Below are positions 1 through 7,542 of a stretch of 64,000 bases of DNA, one piece after another. The stretch's first letter is position 1. The number at the start of each line of letters is the position of its first letter. The notes beneath the pieces are model-generated. The model did not search any database. It had not been told where the DNA came from and saw only the letters and a program-made list of their open reading frames with translations. The position numbers and the translations under genes were made by a program. Origin of the DNA: PALSA-505 sp036267135 (GTDB lineage: Bacteria > Actinomycetota > Actinomycetes > Streptosporangiales > Streptosporangiaceae); the NCBI GenBank assembly GCA_036267135.1, contig DATAWQ010000026.1, positions 1-64,000 on the forward strand. Reading direction: 5' to 3'.

Positions 1-319
1 CGGCCAGGTCGTCATCAAGCCGGGCACCAACACCCCGCACACCGAGTTCATGGGCCAGGTCTACATCCTGTCCAAGGACGAGGGCGGGCGGCACACGCCG
101 TTCTTCAACAACTACCGGCCGCAGTTCTACTTCCGCACCACGGACGTCACCGGGGTCGTCTACCTGCCCGAGGGCACCGAGATGGTCATGCCCGGCGACA
201 ACACCGAGATGCGGGTCGAGCTGATCCAGCCCATCGCCATGGAGGAGGGCCTGCTCTTCGCCATTCGCGAGGGCGGCCACACCGTGGGTTCGGGCCGGGT
301 CACGAAGATCATTAAGTAA
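1..319 (+). CDS. tuf: Elongation factor Tu, C-terminal part (5' end outside window)
   Basis: This is the 3' end of the EF-Tu gene; the frame is open from base 2 to the TAA at 317-319. EF-Tu is the cytoplasmic GTPase that carries aminoacyl-tRNA to the ribosome. The visible ~105 residues match domain III, including PHTEFMGQVYILSKDEGG, the FFNNYRPQFYFRTTDVTG stretch and the C-terminal GRVTKIIK. The GTP-binding domains lie upstream of the window. A hairpin follows directly, and the S10 operon starts 107 bases later, the usual rpsL-rpsG-fusA-tuf / rpsJ order of actinobacteria. Small departures from common actinobacterial sequences (Met after TEF, Tyr in VVYLPEG, His in GGHTVGSG) are visible. Confidence 0.97.
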   Translation, partial: GQVVIKPGTNTPHTEFMGQVYILSKDEGGRHTPFFNNYRPQFYFRTTDVTGVVYLPEGTEMVMPGDNTEMRVELIQPIAMEEGLLFAIREGGHTVGSGRVTKIIK

Positions 320-326
320 CTCCAGC

Positions 327-374
327 CTGAACGGTGGCCACCTTGGCCGCCACGGCAAGCTGGCCACCGTTCAG
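327..374. terminator. Long hairpin made of two inverted copies of the interspersed repeat
   Basis: CTGAACGGTGGCCA (327-340) is exactly complementary to TGGCCACCGTTCAG (361-374). The 20-base spacer can extend the stem (CTTGGCCG with CGGCAAG, one bulge), leaving a small CCA loop. No run of T follows. The position directly after the tuf stop suggests a tuf terminator or a processing barrier before rpsJ. The arms are copies of the element also found near 30570, 56895, 59326 and 62682. Confidence 0.6.
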
Positions 375-426
375 ATAGAGCTAAGAAGATCCACAGCGGC
401 ATCAAGAGTAAGGACACAGAAGCCTT

Positions 427-735
427 ATGGCGGGACAGAAGATCCGCATCCGGCTCAAGGCATATGACCACGAGGTCATCGATGACTCGGCGCGCAAGAT
501 CGTCGACACGGTGACCCGGACCGGCGCGCGGGTGGCCGGGCCGGTGCCGCTGCCCACGGAGAAGAACGTGTACTGCGTCATCAGGTCGCCGCACAAGTAC
601 AAGGACTCGCGTGAGCATTTCGAGATGCGCACGCACAAGCGGCTGATCGACATCATCGACCCAACGCCCAAGACGGTCGACTCGCTGATGCGGCTCGACC
701 TGCCGGCCGGCGTCGACATCGAGATCAAGCTCTGA
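427..735 (+). CDS. rpsJ: 30S ribosomal protein S10
   Basis: 102 residues, the normal length for bacterial S10, a head protein of the 30S subunit that also acts in NusB-dependent antitermination. The family is recognisable throughout, from GQKIRIRLKAYDHEVID at the start through the RSPHKYKDSREHFEMRTHKR loop to the C-terminal DLPAGVDIEIKL. The ATG follows a weak AAGGA-like site. It is the first gene of the S10 operon, with rplC 13 bases downstream. Any promoter should lie in the 50 bases between the hairpin at 327-374 and the start; I see no clear -35/-10 pair there. Confidence 0.98.
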   Translation: MAGQKIRIRLKAYDHEVIDDSARKIVDTVTRTGARVAGPVPLPTEKNVYCVIRSPHKYKDSREHFEMRTHKRLIDIIDPTPKTVDSLMRLDLPAGVDIEIKL

Positions 736-748
736 GGTACGGACCGAT

Positions 749-1453
749 ATGACCAAGCAAGTCAAGGGAGTCCTGGGCACCAAGCTCGGCATGACTCAGA
801 TCTTCGATGATGAGGGCCGGATCGTGCCGGTGACGGTGGTCAGGGCCGGGCCGTGCGTGGTGACCGCCGTTCGCACCGCCGAGCGCGACGGTTACGCCAG
901 CGTGCAGTTCGGCTTCGGCGAGATCAACCCGCGCCGGGTGACCAAGCCCGTGGCCGGCCACTTCGCCGCGGCCGGGGTCACCCCCCGCCGATACCTGGCC
1001 GAGCTGCGCACGTCGGACGCCAGCGAGTACACGCTCGGCCAGGAGATCACCGCCGAGGTGTTCGCGGCCGGCCAGCTCGTCGACGTGACCGGCAAGAGCA
1101 AGGGCAAGGGCACCGCCGGGGTGATGAAGCGGTACGGCTTCAAGGGCCTGTCCGCCTCGCACGGCACCCAGCGCAAGCACAGGTCGCCGGGCTCCATCGG
1201 CGCCTGCGCCACCCCCGGGCGCGTCTTCAAGGGCGTGCGGATGGCCGGCCGGATGGGCAACGAGCGGATTACCGTGCAGAGCCTGACCGTGCACGCCGTG
1301 GACGCCGAGCGCGGGCTGCTGCTCATCAAGGGTGCGGTGCCGGGCTCCAAGGGTGGCCTGGTGCTGGTGCGCAGCGCGGTCAAGAAGCCGGTCACCGCGA
1401 CAGAGCTTGCCGGCGCGTCTTCGACACGACGAAACACGGAGGATGCGGCGTGA
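749..1453 (+). CDS. rplC: 50S ribosomal protein L3
   Basis: 234 residues, somewhat longer than the usual 210-220 because of a C-terminal tail (VTATELAGASSTRRNTEDAA). L3 is an early assembly protein near the peptidyl-transferase centre. Diagnostic stretches are LGTKLGMTQIFDDEGR at the N-terminus and KGLSASHGTQRKHRSPGSIG with GRMGNERITVQ in the C-terminal half. The TGA overlaps the rplD ATG by one base (TGATG), indicating translational coupling. Confidence 0.98.
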   Translation: MTKQVKGVLGTKLGMTQIFDDEGRIVPVTVVRAGPCVVTAVRTAERDGYASVQFGFGEINPRRVTKPVAGHFAAAGVTPRRYLAELRTSDASEYTLGQEITAEVFAAGQLVDVTGKSKGKGTAGVMKRYGFKGLSASHGTQRKHRSPGSIGACATPGRVFKGVRMAGRMGNERITVQSLTVHAVDAERGLLLIKGAVPGSKGGLVLVRSAVKKPVTATELAGASSTRRNTEDAA

Positions 1454-2130
1454 TGAAGACGGTAGACATTGTCTCGCCCGGCGGCGACAAGGCCGGCACC
1501 GCCGACCTGCCTGACGCGGTGTTCGACGCCCAGGCCAACGTCCCGCTGATGCACCAGGTCGTGGTGGCCCAGCAGGCCGCGGCCCGGCAGGGCACGCACG
1601 CTACCAAGACCCGCGGCATGGTCCGCGGCGGTGGCAAGAAGCCTTACCGGCAGAAGGGCACCGGCCGGGCCCGCCAGGGCTCGATCCGCGCGCCGCAATA
1701 CGTCGGCGGCGGCACGGTGCACGGCCCGCAGCCCCGGTCTTACGCGCAGCGGACACCCAAGAAGATGAAGGTGGCCGCGCTGCGGGGCGCGCTGTCCGAG
1801 CGGGCCCGCAACGACCGGGTGCACGTGGTCAGCGGCTTCGCCGGGTCCGACTTGCCCAGCACCAAGGACGCGGTCGCGCTGCTGACCTCGGTCACCGGGA
1901 CCAACCGGGGTGCCGGTGCGCTGGTCGTGCTGCACCGCGACGACGAGACCGGCTGGAAGAGCCTGCGCAACGTGCCGGCCGTGCACGTGCTGCACGAGGA
2001 CCAGCTCAACACCTACGACGTGTTGGTCAGCGATTACGTGGTGTTCACCGAGCAGGCGCTGACGGCCTTCCTGGCCCGTACCGGGAAGAACACCGGCAGT
2101 GCCATTCAACACGGGGAGGCACAGGCGTGA
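1453..2130 (+). CDS. rplD: 50S ribosomal protein L4
   Basis: 225 residues. L4 binds 23S rRNA and its extended loop lines the exit tunnel. The loop is visible as TKTRGMVRGGGKKPYRQKGTGRARQGS, broken here at KTRGMVRGGGKK and YRQKGTGRARQG, followed by PQPRSYAQRTPKKMK. The frame is open far upstream, but ATG at 1453 directly abuts the rplC stop; a GTG one codon earlier (1450) is the alternative. The stop overlaps the rplW GTG by four bases (GTGA). Confidence 0.97.
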   Translation: MKTVDIVSPGGDKAGTADLPDAVFDAQANVPLMHQVVVAQQAAARQGTHATKTRGMVRGGGKKPYRQKGTGRARQGSIRAPQYVGGGTVHGPQPRSYAQRTPKKMKVAALRGALSERARNDRVHVVSGFAGSDLPSTKDAVALLTSVTGTNRGAGALVVLHRDDETGWKSLRNVPAVHVLHEDQLNTYDVLVSDYVVFTEQALTAFLARTGKNTGSAIQHGEAQA

Positions 2131-2432
2131 GCGTTGGCCGGATCGCGAACCCGCGCGACATCTTGATCAGGCCGGTCATCTCGGAGAAGAGCTACCGGCT
2201 GGCCGACGACGGCAAGTACACCTTCCTCGTCTCGCCGGACGCGAACAAGACACAGATCAGGCAGGCTGTGGAGGCCGTCTTCACAGTCCGGGTCACCGGT
2301 GTGAACACGGCCAACCGGCAGGGTAAGCGCCGCAGGACCAGGTACGGCTGGGGCAAGCGCCCCGACACCAAGCGCGCCATCGTCAGCCTCGCCGAGGGAG
2401 ACAGGATCGACCTGTTCGGCCCGATCAGCTAG
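2127..2432 (+). CDS. rplW: 50S ribosomal protein L23
   Basis: 101 residues with a GTG start overlapping the rplD stop. L23 sits at the tunnel exit and docks signal recognition particle and trigger factor. Matches include RDILIRPVISEKSYRL, KTQIRQAVEAVFTVRVTGVN and the basic KRRRTRYGWGKRPDTKRAIV segment. Length and order (L4-L23-L2) are standard for the S10 operon. Confidence 0.97.
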   Translation: MSVGRIANPRDILIRPVISEKSYRLADDGKYTFLVSPDANKTQIRQAVEAVFTVRVTGVNTANRQGKRRRTRYGWGKRPDTKRAIVSLAEGDRIDLFGPIS

Positions 2433-2469
2433 CCCGCCGGGCAGTCATCCATAGGAGATCACAGCAGTC

Positions 2470-3303
2470 ATGGGCATCCGCAAGTACAAGCCGACAACCC
2501 CCGGCAGGCGGGGGGCGAGCGGCTCCGACTTCGCCGAGATCACGCGAAGCGAGCCGGAGAAGTCTCTAGTCCGCCCCCTGCACTCCAAGGGCGGCAGGAA
2601 CGTGCATGGCCGGATTACCACCAGGCACCAGGGTGGTGGCCACAAGCGCGCCTATCGCGTGATCGACTTCCGCCGCGCGGACAAGGACGGCGTCCCGGCC
2701 AAGGTGGCGCACATCGAGTACGACCCGAACCGGACCGCCCGGATCGCCCTGCTGCACTACGCGGACGGGGAGAAGCGGTACATCATCGCCCCGGACGGCC
2801 TGCACCAGGGTGACCAGGTGGAGAACGGCCCGGGCGCGGACATCAGGCCGGGCAACTGCCTGCCGATGCGCAACATCCCGACCGGCACGGTCGTGCACGC
2901 GATCGAACTGCGGCCAGGCGGTGGCGCGAAGATCGCCCGCAGCGCGGGCTCGCGGGTCCAGCTGCTGGCCAAGGAGGGCAGCTACGCGGCGCTCCGGATG
3001 CCGTCCGGCGAAATCCGGCGGGTCATGGTCGCCTGCCGGGCCACGGTCGGCGAGGTCGGCAACTCCGAGCAGGGCAACGTCAAGCTCGGCAAGGCGGGCC
3101 GCAACCGATGGAAGGGCAAGCGCCCGACCGTCCGCGGCGTCGCGATGAACCCCGTCGATCACCCGCTCGGTGGTGGCGAGGGTAAGACTTCGGGCGGCCG
3201 TCACCCGGTCAGCCCTTGGGGGCAGCCGGAAGGCCGCACCAGGAAGGCACACAAGCCGAGCGACCGGCTCATCACCCGCCGGCGCAGCAGGAAGAAGCGG
3301 TAG
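2470..3303 (+). CDS. rplB: 50S ribosomal protein L2
   Basis: 277 residues, the usual length. L2 bridges the subunits and lies beside the peptidyl-transferase centre. The N-terminal GIRKYKPTTPGRRGAS, the central AHIEYDPNRTARIALLHYADG and the C-terminal GRTRKAHKPSDRLITRRRSRKKR are typical. An AGGAG site lies upstream of the ATG. One oddity: the conserved loop reads NPVDHPLGGGEG where nearly all bacterial L2 proteins have DHPHGGGEG, so a His of this loop is Leu here (codon CTC). Confidence 0.97.
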   Translation: MGIRKYKPTTPGRRGASGSDFAEITRSEPEKSLVRPLHSKGGRNVHGRITTRHQGGGHKRAYRVIDFRRADKDGVPAKVAHIEYDPNRTARIALLHYADGEKRYIIAPDGLHQGDQVENGPGADIRPGNCLPMRNIPTGTVVHAIELRPGGGAKIARSAGSRVQLLAKEGSYAALRMPSGEIRRVMVACRATVGEVGNSEQGNVKLGKAGRNRWKGKRPTVRGVAMNPVDHPLGGGEGKTSGGRHPVSPWGQPEGRTRKAHKPSDRLITRRRSRKKR

Positions 3304-3315
3304 GAGCAGCTCGCG

Positions 3316-3594
3316 ATGGTTCGTAGTCTTAAGAAGGGCCCGTTCGTCGACGACCACCTGATGAAGAAGGTGGACGTGCAGAACGACAAGGGCACCAAGA
3401 ACGTGATCAAGACGTGGTCACGGCGTTCAATGATCGTCCCGGCGATGCTGGGGCACACGATCGCCGTGCACGACGGCCGTAAGCACGTGCCGGTGTTCAT
3501 CACCGAGGCGATGGTCGGCCACAAGCTGGGGGAGTTCGCGCCTACCCGCACCTTCCGCAGCCACGTCAAGGACGACCGGCGAAGCCGCCGGTAG
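3316..3594 (+). CDS. rpsS: 30S ribosomal protein S19
   Basis: 92 residues, standard length. S19 is in the 30S head and contacts S13 and the A-site region. Recognised by RSLKKGPFVDDHLMKKV at the start and KLGEFAPTRTFRSHVKDDR at the end, with GHTIAVHDGRKHVPVFITE between. An AGGAG site precedes the ATG by about nine bases. It lies between L2 and L22, as in all S10 operons. Confidence 0.98.
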   Translation: MVRSLKKGPFVDDHLMKKVDVQNDKGTKNVIKTWSRRSMIVPAMLGHTIAVHDGRKHVPVFITEAMVGHKLGEFAPTRTFRSHVKDDRRSRR

Positions 3595-3615
3595 GCCGAG
3601 GAGGACAGGACACCG

Positions 3616-3981
3616 ATGCAAGCGACGGCTAAGGCCCGGTACATCCGCGTCACGCCGCGGAAGGCGCGCCGCGTGGTGGATCTCATCCGTGGGATGCCTG
3701 CGGCAGACGCCCAGGCGGTGCTCCGCTTCGCCCCTCAGTCGGCCAGCGACCCGGTCGGCAAGGTGCTCGCCAGCGCGATCGCCAACGCCGAGCACAGCGG
3801 CACCAGGCCGGACCTGAGCGAGCTGCGGGTGACCCGCGCCTGGGTGGACGAGGGGCCGACGCTCAAGCGGTTCCGTCCCAGGGCACAGGGCCGCGGTTAC
3901 CGGATCAACAAGCGGACCAGCCACATCACCGTCATCGTCTCCGACGAGGCCAATGGCGCGAAGAAGGAGAGGACCCGCTAG
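3616..3981 (+). CDS. rplV: 50S ribosomal protein L22
   Basis: 121 residues. L22 has a long beta-hairpin lining the exit tunnel and is a site of macrolide-resistance changes. The family is visible in AKARYIRVTPRKARRVVDLI, LASAIANAEHSG and the hairpin segment DEGPTLKRFRPRAQGRGYRI, then SHITVIVSDE. GAGGAGG lies upstream of the ATG. The TAG shares its last base with the rpsC GTG. Confidence 0.98.
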   Translation: MQATAKARYIRVTPRKARRVVDLIRGMPAADAQAVLRFAPQSASDPVGKVLASAIANAEHSGTRPDLSELRVTRAWVDEGPTLKRFRPRAQGRGYRINKRTSHITVIVSDEANGAKKERTR

Positions 3982-4859
3982 TGGGCCAGAAGGTGAACCC
4001 GCACGGGTTCAGGCTTGGCATCACTACCGACTTCAAAAGCCGGTGGTACGCCGACAAGCTGTACAAGGACTACGTGGCGGAGGACGTGGCCATCCGCCGG
4101 ATGCTGCAGCGCGGCATGGAGCGGGCTGGCATCTCCAAGGTCGAGATCGAGCGGACCAGGGACCGGGTGCGGGTGGACATCCACACCGCCAGGCCCGGCA
4201 TCGTGATCGGCCGTCGTGGCGCCGAGGCCGACCGCATCCGCGGCGACCTGGAGAAGCTGAGCGGCAAGCAGATCCAGCTCAACATCCTCGAGGTCAAGAA
4301 CCCCGAGATCGACGCCCAGCTTGTCGCGCAGGGCGTGGCCGAGCAGTTGTCCAGCCGCGTTTCGTTCCGCCGGGCCATGCGCAAGGCGATGCAGAGCGCG
4401 ATGAAGGGCAACGCCAAGGGCATCAGGATCCAGTGCTCGGGCCGCCTGGGCGGCGCGGAGATGTCCCGGTCGGAGTTCTACCGCGAGGGCCGGGTGCCGC
4501 TGCACACGCTGCGGGCCAACATCGACTACGGCTTCTACGAGGCACGCACCACGTTCGGCCGGATCGGCGTGAAGGTCTGGATCTATCTGGGTGAGGCGCC
4601 GCTGACCCGCGCCGAGCGGCAGGCCGCGCAGCTCGCGCAGCGGGCCGACCAGCGCCGGGACCGGCCGCCGCAGCGGCGGGCCGGCACCGGCAGGCGCCCC
4701 GGCGGCCAGGGCGGGCCTCCCGGCGGGCCGGGTGGCGGTCGGCAGCCCCGCGGCGAGGGGCAGGCCCAGCAGCGCGCGCCCCAGCAGGCCGAGGCCCCAT
4801 CCGCGCCGGCCGAGCCCGCGGCGTCGCCCGAGAAGCCAACCAGTACAGAGGAAAGCTGA
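3981..4859 (+). CDS. rpsC: 30S ribosomal protein S3, with long C-terminal extension
   Basis: 292 residues with a GTG start. The core (about residues 1-210) is ordinary S3: GQKVNPHGFRLGITTDFKSR, a KH domain around RPGIVIGRRGAEADRIR and RTTFGRIGVKVWIYLGE. S3 forms part of the mRNA entry channel and its helicase activity. Roughly 80 extra residues follow, rich in Arg, Gly, Gln and Pro and then acidic, and look disordered. Streptomycete S3 proteins also have such tails, so this appears lineage-typical rather than a fusion. Confidence 0.97.
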   Translation: MGQKVNPHGFRLGITTDFKSRWYADKLYKDYVAEDVAIRRMLQRGMERAGISKVEIERTRDRVRVDIHTARPGIVIGRRGAEADRIRGDLEKLSGKQIQLNILEVKNPEIDAQLVAQGVAEQLSSRVSFRRAMRKAMQSAMKGNAKGIRIQCSGRLGGAEMSRSEFYREGRVPLHTLRANIDYGFYEARTTFGRIGVKVWIYLGEAPLTRAERQAAQLAQRADQRRDRPPQRRAGTGRRPGGQGGPPGGPGGGRQPRGEGQAQQRAPQQAEAPSAPAEPAASPEKPTSTEES

Positions 4860-4862
4860 GTC

Positions 4863-5282
4863 ATGCTCATCCCACGCAGGGTTAAGCACCGCAAGCAGCA
4901 CCGGCCCGGCCGGTCCGGCATGGCTACCGGTGGCACCAGGGTGACGTTCGGCGAGTACGGTGTCCAGGCGCTCGAACACTCGTACCTGACCAACCGGCAG
5001 ATCGAGGCCGCCCGTATCGCCATGACCCGGCACATCCGGCGTGGCGGGAAGGTGTGGATCAACATCTACCCCGACCGACCGCTGACCAAGAAGCCGGCCG
5101 AGACCCGGATGGGTTCCGGCAAGGGCTCGCCGGAGTGGTGGATCGCCAACGTCAAGCCGGGCCGGGTCATGTTCGAGCTGTCCGGCGTGTCCGAGACGGT
5201 CGCCAGGGAGGCGCTCCGGCTGGCCGCGCACAAGCTGCCAATGAAGTGCCGGTTCGTGAAGCGAGAGGCGGGTGACGCGTGA
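4863..5282 (+). CDS. rplP: 50S ribosomal protein L16
   Basis: 139 residues, standard. L16 helps organise the A-site on the 50S subunit. Recognised by LIPRRVKHRKQHRPGRSG, the conserved GEYGVQALEHSYLTNRQIEA and PLTKKPAETRMGSGKGSPEW with KPGRVMFELSGV. It follows rpsC by three bases; GAGGAAAGC at the end of rpsC serves as the ribosome-binding site. The end overlaps the rpmC start region. Confidence 0.98.
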   Translation: MLIPRRVKHRKQHRPGRSGMATGGTRVTFGEYGVQALEHSYLTNRQIEAARIAMTRHIRRGGKVWINIYPDRPLTKKPAETRMGSGKGSPEWWIANVKPGRVMFELSGVSETVAREALRLAAHKLPMKCRFVKREAGDA

Positions 5283-5587
5283 TGGCAGACAGCATAAGCG
5301 CTACCCAGCTAAGGACGCAGACCGAAGAGGAGCTCAACATCAAGCTGGCCGAGGCCAAGGCGGAGCTGTTCAACCTCCGCTTCCAGGCCGCCACCGGGCA
5401 GCTCGAGAGCCACGGACGGCTGCGCGCGGTGCGTAAGGAAATCGCCCGGATCTACACGGTGAAGCGCGAGCGCGAGCTCGGCATCGTCACCGTGATCGAC
5501 GATGCGGGCGTGGACGACGAACGGCATCCGGCGCTGGTGGCTCAGTCCGAAGGGGCGCAGGCCGAGGAGGAGACCGACAGTGAGTGA
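5282..5587 (+). CDS. rpmC: 50S ribosomal protein L29, C-terminally extended
   Basis: 101 residues from the ATG at 5282; a GTG one codon earlier (5279) would add one Met. The first ~75 residues are L29 (LRTQTEEELNIKLAEAKAEL, then LFNLRFQAATGQLESHGRLR and VRKEIARIYTVKRER), a two-helix protein at the tunnel exit. The last ~30 residues are acidic and not part of the usual 65-75 residue family. The start shares one base with the L16 stop, and the 3' end overlaps the rpsQ start by eight bases. Confidence 0.95.
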   Translation: MADSISATQLRTQTEEELNIKLAEAKAELFNLRFQAATGQLESHGRLRAVRKEIARIYTVKRERELGIVTVIDDAGVDDERHPALVAQSEGAQAEEETDSE

Positions 5588-5894
5588 GGCACAGGCGTCT
5601 GACACACGGGCGGCCGCCACGGCGCGCGACGCCGGGCACGAAGGCCGTGCCTACCGGAAGACCCGGGAGGGCCTGGTCGTCAGCGACAAGATGGACAAGA
5701 CCGTTGTCGTCTTGGTCGAGGACCGGGTCAAGCACCCCAAGTACGGCAAGGTCATCCGGCGCACGAAGCGGTACAACGCGCACGACCCCGCGAACGACTG
5801 TGGGGTCGGCGACCGGGTGCTGCTGATGGAGACCAGGCCGCTGTCGGCCACCAAGCGGTGGCGCGTGGCGGAAATCCTTGAGAAGGCCAAGTAA
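5580..5894 (+). CDS. rpsQ: 30S ribosomal protein S17
   Basis: 104 residues if started at the GTG at 5580, which lies inside the end of rpmC and fits the tight coupling of this operon. S17 is a primary 16S rRNA binder with an OB fold. The core is YRKTREGLVVSDKMDKTVVV and KYGKVIRRTKRYNAHDP with GVGDRVLLMETRPLSATKRW. The first ~25 residues are a non-conserved Ala-rich extension. It is the last gene of the S10 operon. Confidence 0.95.
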   Translation: MSEAQASDTRAAATARDAGHEGRAYRKTREGLVVSDKMDKTVVVLVEDRVKHPKYGKVIRRTKRYNAHDPANDCGVGDRVLLMETRPLSATKRWRVAEILEKAK

Positions 5895-5933
5895 TCACGG
5901 CCTTCAGGCCGGTGTGAAGAAGCAGGAGTTGAC

Positions 5934-6302
5934 GTGATCCAGCAGGAGTCGCGGCTCAAGGTCGCCGACAACACGGGAGCCAAGGAGATCTTGTGCATCC
6001 GCGTGCTCGGCGGTTCGGGTCGGCGATACGCGGGAATCGGTGACGTCATCGTGGCGACCGTGAAAGATGCCATTCCCGGCGCGCCCGTGAAGAGAGGCGA
6101 GGTCGTCAAGGCCGTCGTCGTCCGCACCCGCAAGGAACGCCGCCGCGTAGACGGCTCCTATATCCGCTTCGACGAGAACGCCGCGGTGCTGATCAGGGAC
6201 GGCGGGGACCCACGCGGTACCCGCATCTTCGGCCCGGTCGGCCGCGAGCTGAGGGAGAAGCGCTTCATGCGGATCATCTCACTCGCCCCGGAGGTGCTGT
6301 GA
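5934..6302 (+). CDS. rplN: 50S ribosomal protein L14
   Basis: 122 residues, exact family length, with a GTG start and AGCAGGAG about five bases upstream. L14 forms an intersubunit bridge and is the binding site of the silencing factor RsfS. Matches include IQQESRLKVADNTGAKEILC, RRYAGIGDVIVATVKDAIPG and the C-terminal GPVGRELREKRFMRIISLAP. It begins the spc operon, with no clear promoter in the 39 bases after rpsQ. Confidence 0.98.
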   Translation: MIQQESRLKVADNTGAKEILCIRVLGGSGRRYAGIGDVIVATVKDAIPGAPVKRGEVVKAVVVRTRKERRRVDGSYIRFDENAAVLIRDGGDPRGTRIFGPVGRELREKRFMRIISLAPEVL

Positions 6303-6625
6303 TGGCCAAGATCAAGAAAGGTGATCACGTGCTGGTCACCGCCGGTGCGGACCGTGGCCTGGAAGGCACGGTCATCCTGGTGTACCCGGACAGGGACAAG
6401 GTCCTCGTCCAGGGCGTCAACATGATCAAGAAGAACACCAAGGTCACGCACCAGGGGTACCGGGGCGCCAAGGAGGGCGGCATCGTCCACCAGGAGGCAC
6501 CCGTCCACGTGAGCAACGTCCAGTTGATCGACCCAGAGACCAAGAAGCCGGTCCGGGCCGCCTTCAGGTTCGATGACAACGGCAACAAGATCCGGACTGC
6601 CGGTCCGGGGGGCAAGGACATCTGA
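6302..6625 (+). CDS. rplX: 50S ribosomal protein L24
   Basis: 107 residues from the ATG at 6302; a GTG at 6299 is the alternative. L24 starts 50S assembly. It contains the KOW motif region KIKKGDHVLVTAGADRGLEG and GVNMIKKNTKVTHQGYRGAK, then IVHQEAPVHVSNVQLIDPET. The first base overlaps the rplN stop and the last overlaps the rplE start (TGATG). Confidence 0.97.
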   Translation: MAKIKKGDHVLVTAGADRGLEGTVILVYPDRDKVLVQGVNMIKKNTKVTHQGYRGAKEGGIVHQEAPVHVSNVQLIDPETKKPVRAAFRFDDNGNKIRTAGPGGKDI

Positions 6626-7245
6626 TGCCAGCGAGTACGAAGCAGGCCAAGCCGAAGGCTGATGCGGCCGGTCAGGGTGCCGGTAACGGCAAGCCCGCGC
6701 CGCCGCCGAGGCTGAAGGAGCGTTACCGGGCCGAGGTCGCGCCCGCGTTGCGCGAGGAGTTCGGCTACAGCAACGTGATGCAGATCCCGGGGCTGTCCAA
6801 GATCGCCGTCAACATGGGTGTCGGCGAGGCGGCCAGGGACGCCAAGCTGATCGAGGGCGCGGTGCGCGACCTCTCCCTGATCACCGGCCAGAAGCCGGCC
6901 GTGGCCAAGGCGAAGAAGTCGGTGGCTCAGTTCAAGCTCCGCGAGGGCATGCCGATCGGCGCGCACGTGACGCTGCGCGGCGACCGGATGTGGGAGTTCT
7001 GCGACCGGCTGCTGACCATCGCGCTGCCGCGGATCCGTGACTTCCGCGGCCTGTCCGACCGGCAGTTCGACGGTCGCGGCAACTACACGTTCGGCCTGAA
7101 CGAGCAGTCGATGTTCCACGAGGTCGACCGCGACCAGATCGATCGGCAGCGGGGGATGGACATCACCCTGGTCACCACCGCGACCACCGACGAAGAGGGC
7201 CGTTCGCTGCTGCGGCGGCTCGGATTCCCTTTCAAGGAAGGTTAA
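6625..7245 (+). CDS. rplE: 50S ribosomal protein L5
   Basis: 206 residues. L5 binds 5S rRNA in the central protuberance. The N-terminal ~25 residues (Lys/Pro/Gly-rich) extend beyond the common 180-187 residues. The core shows LKERYRAEVAPALREEFGY, PGLSKIAVNMGVGEAARD, the KAKKSVAQFKLREGMPIGAH loop and GRGNYTFGLNEQSMFHEVD. The frame ends with RLGFPFKEG. It is coupled to rplX by TGATG. Confidence 0.97.
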   Translation: MPASTKQAKPKADAAGQGAGNGKPAPPPRLKERYRAEVAPALREEFGYSNVMQIPGLSKIAVNMGVGEAARDAKLIEGAVRDLSLITGQKPAVAKAKKSVAQFKLREGMPIGAHVTLRGDRMWEFCDRLLTIALPRIRDFRGLSDRQFDGRGNYTFGLNEQSMFHEVDRDQIDRQRGMDITLVTTATTDEEGRSLLRRLGFPFKEG

Positions 7246-7251
7246 GAGGAG

Positions 7252-7437
7252 TTGGCGAAAAAGGCACTGATCGCCAAGGCCAAGCGGAAGCCTAAGTTCG
7301 CCGTGCGGGCCTACACGCGATGCTCGCGATGCGGGCGGCCTCGCGCCGTGTACCGCAAGTTCGGCCTCTGCCGCATCTGCCTGCGGTCCATGGCCCACCG
7401 GGGCGAGCTCCCAGGCATCACGAAGTCAAGCTGGTAA
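7252..7437 (+). CDS. rpsZ: 30S ribosomal protein S14, zinc-binding (type Z)
   Basis: 61 residues with a TTG start preceded by AAGAGGAG. This is the short, zinc-containing form: Cys-x2-Cys (CSRC) and Cys-x2-Cys (CRIC) form the zinc ribbon, followed by FRxxAHxGELPGI-like RSMAHRGELPGITKSSW. The zinc-free paralogue (rpsN, ~101 residues) that many actinobacteria carry elsewhere is not in the window. It lies between L5 and S8, as usual. Confidence 0.97.
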   Translation: MAKKALIAKAKRKPKFAVRAYTRCSRCGRPRAVYRKFGLCRICLRSMAHRGELPGITKSSW

Positions 7438-7542
7438 TTGAATTAGTAACCGACCCGGGCGCTACGGCGCCCACCGACCACGCCGGAGGTCCCGGCCGTC
7501 TTGCGGCGGCGGGAAACCGTGGCGAGGAGGGGCCACGAGGCC

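Noticed and set aside
892..2112. Minus-strand frames opposite rplC and rplD
   Set aside because: The plus strand holds coupled ribosomal genes of standard length; the antisense product is compositionally odd.
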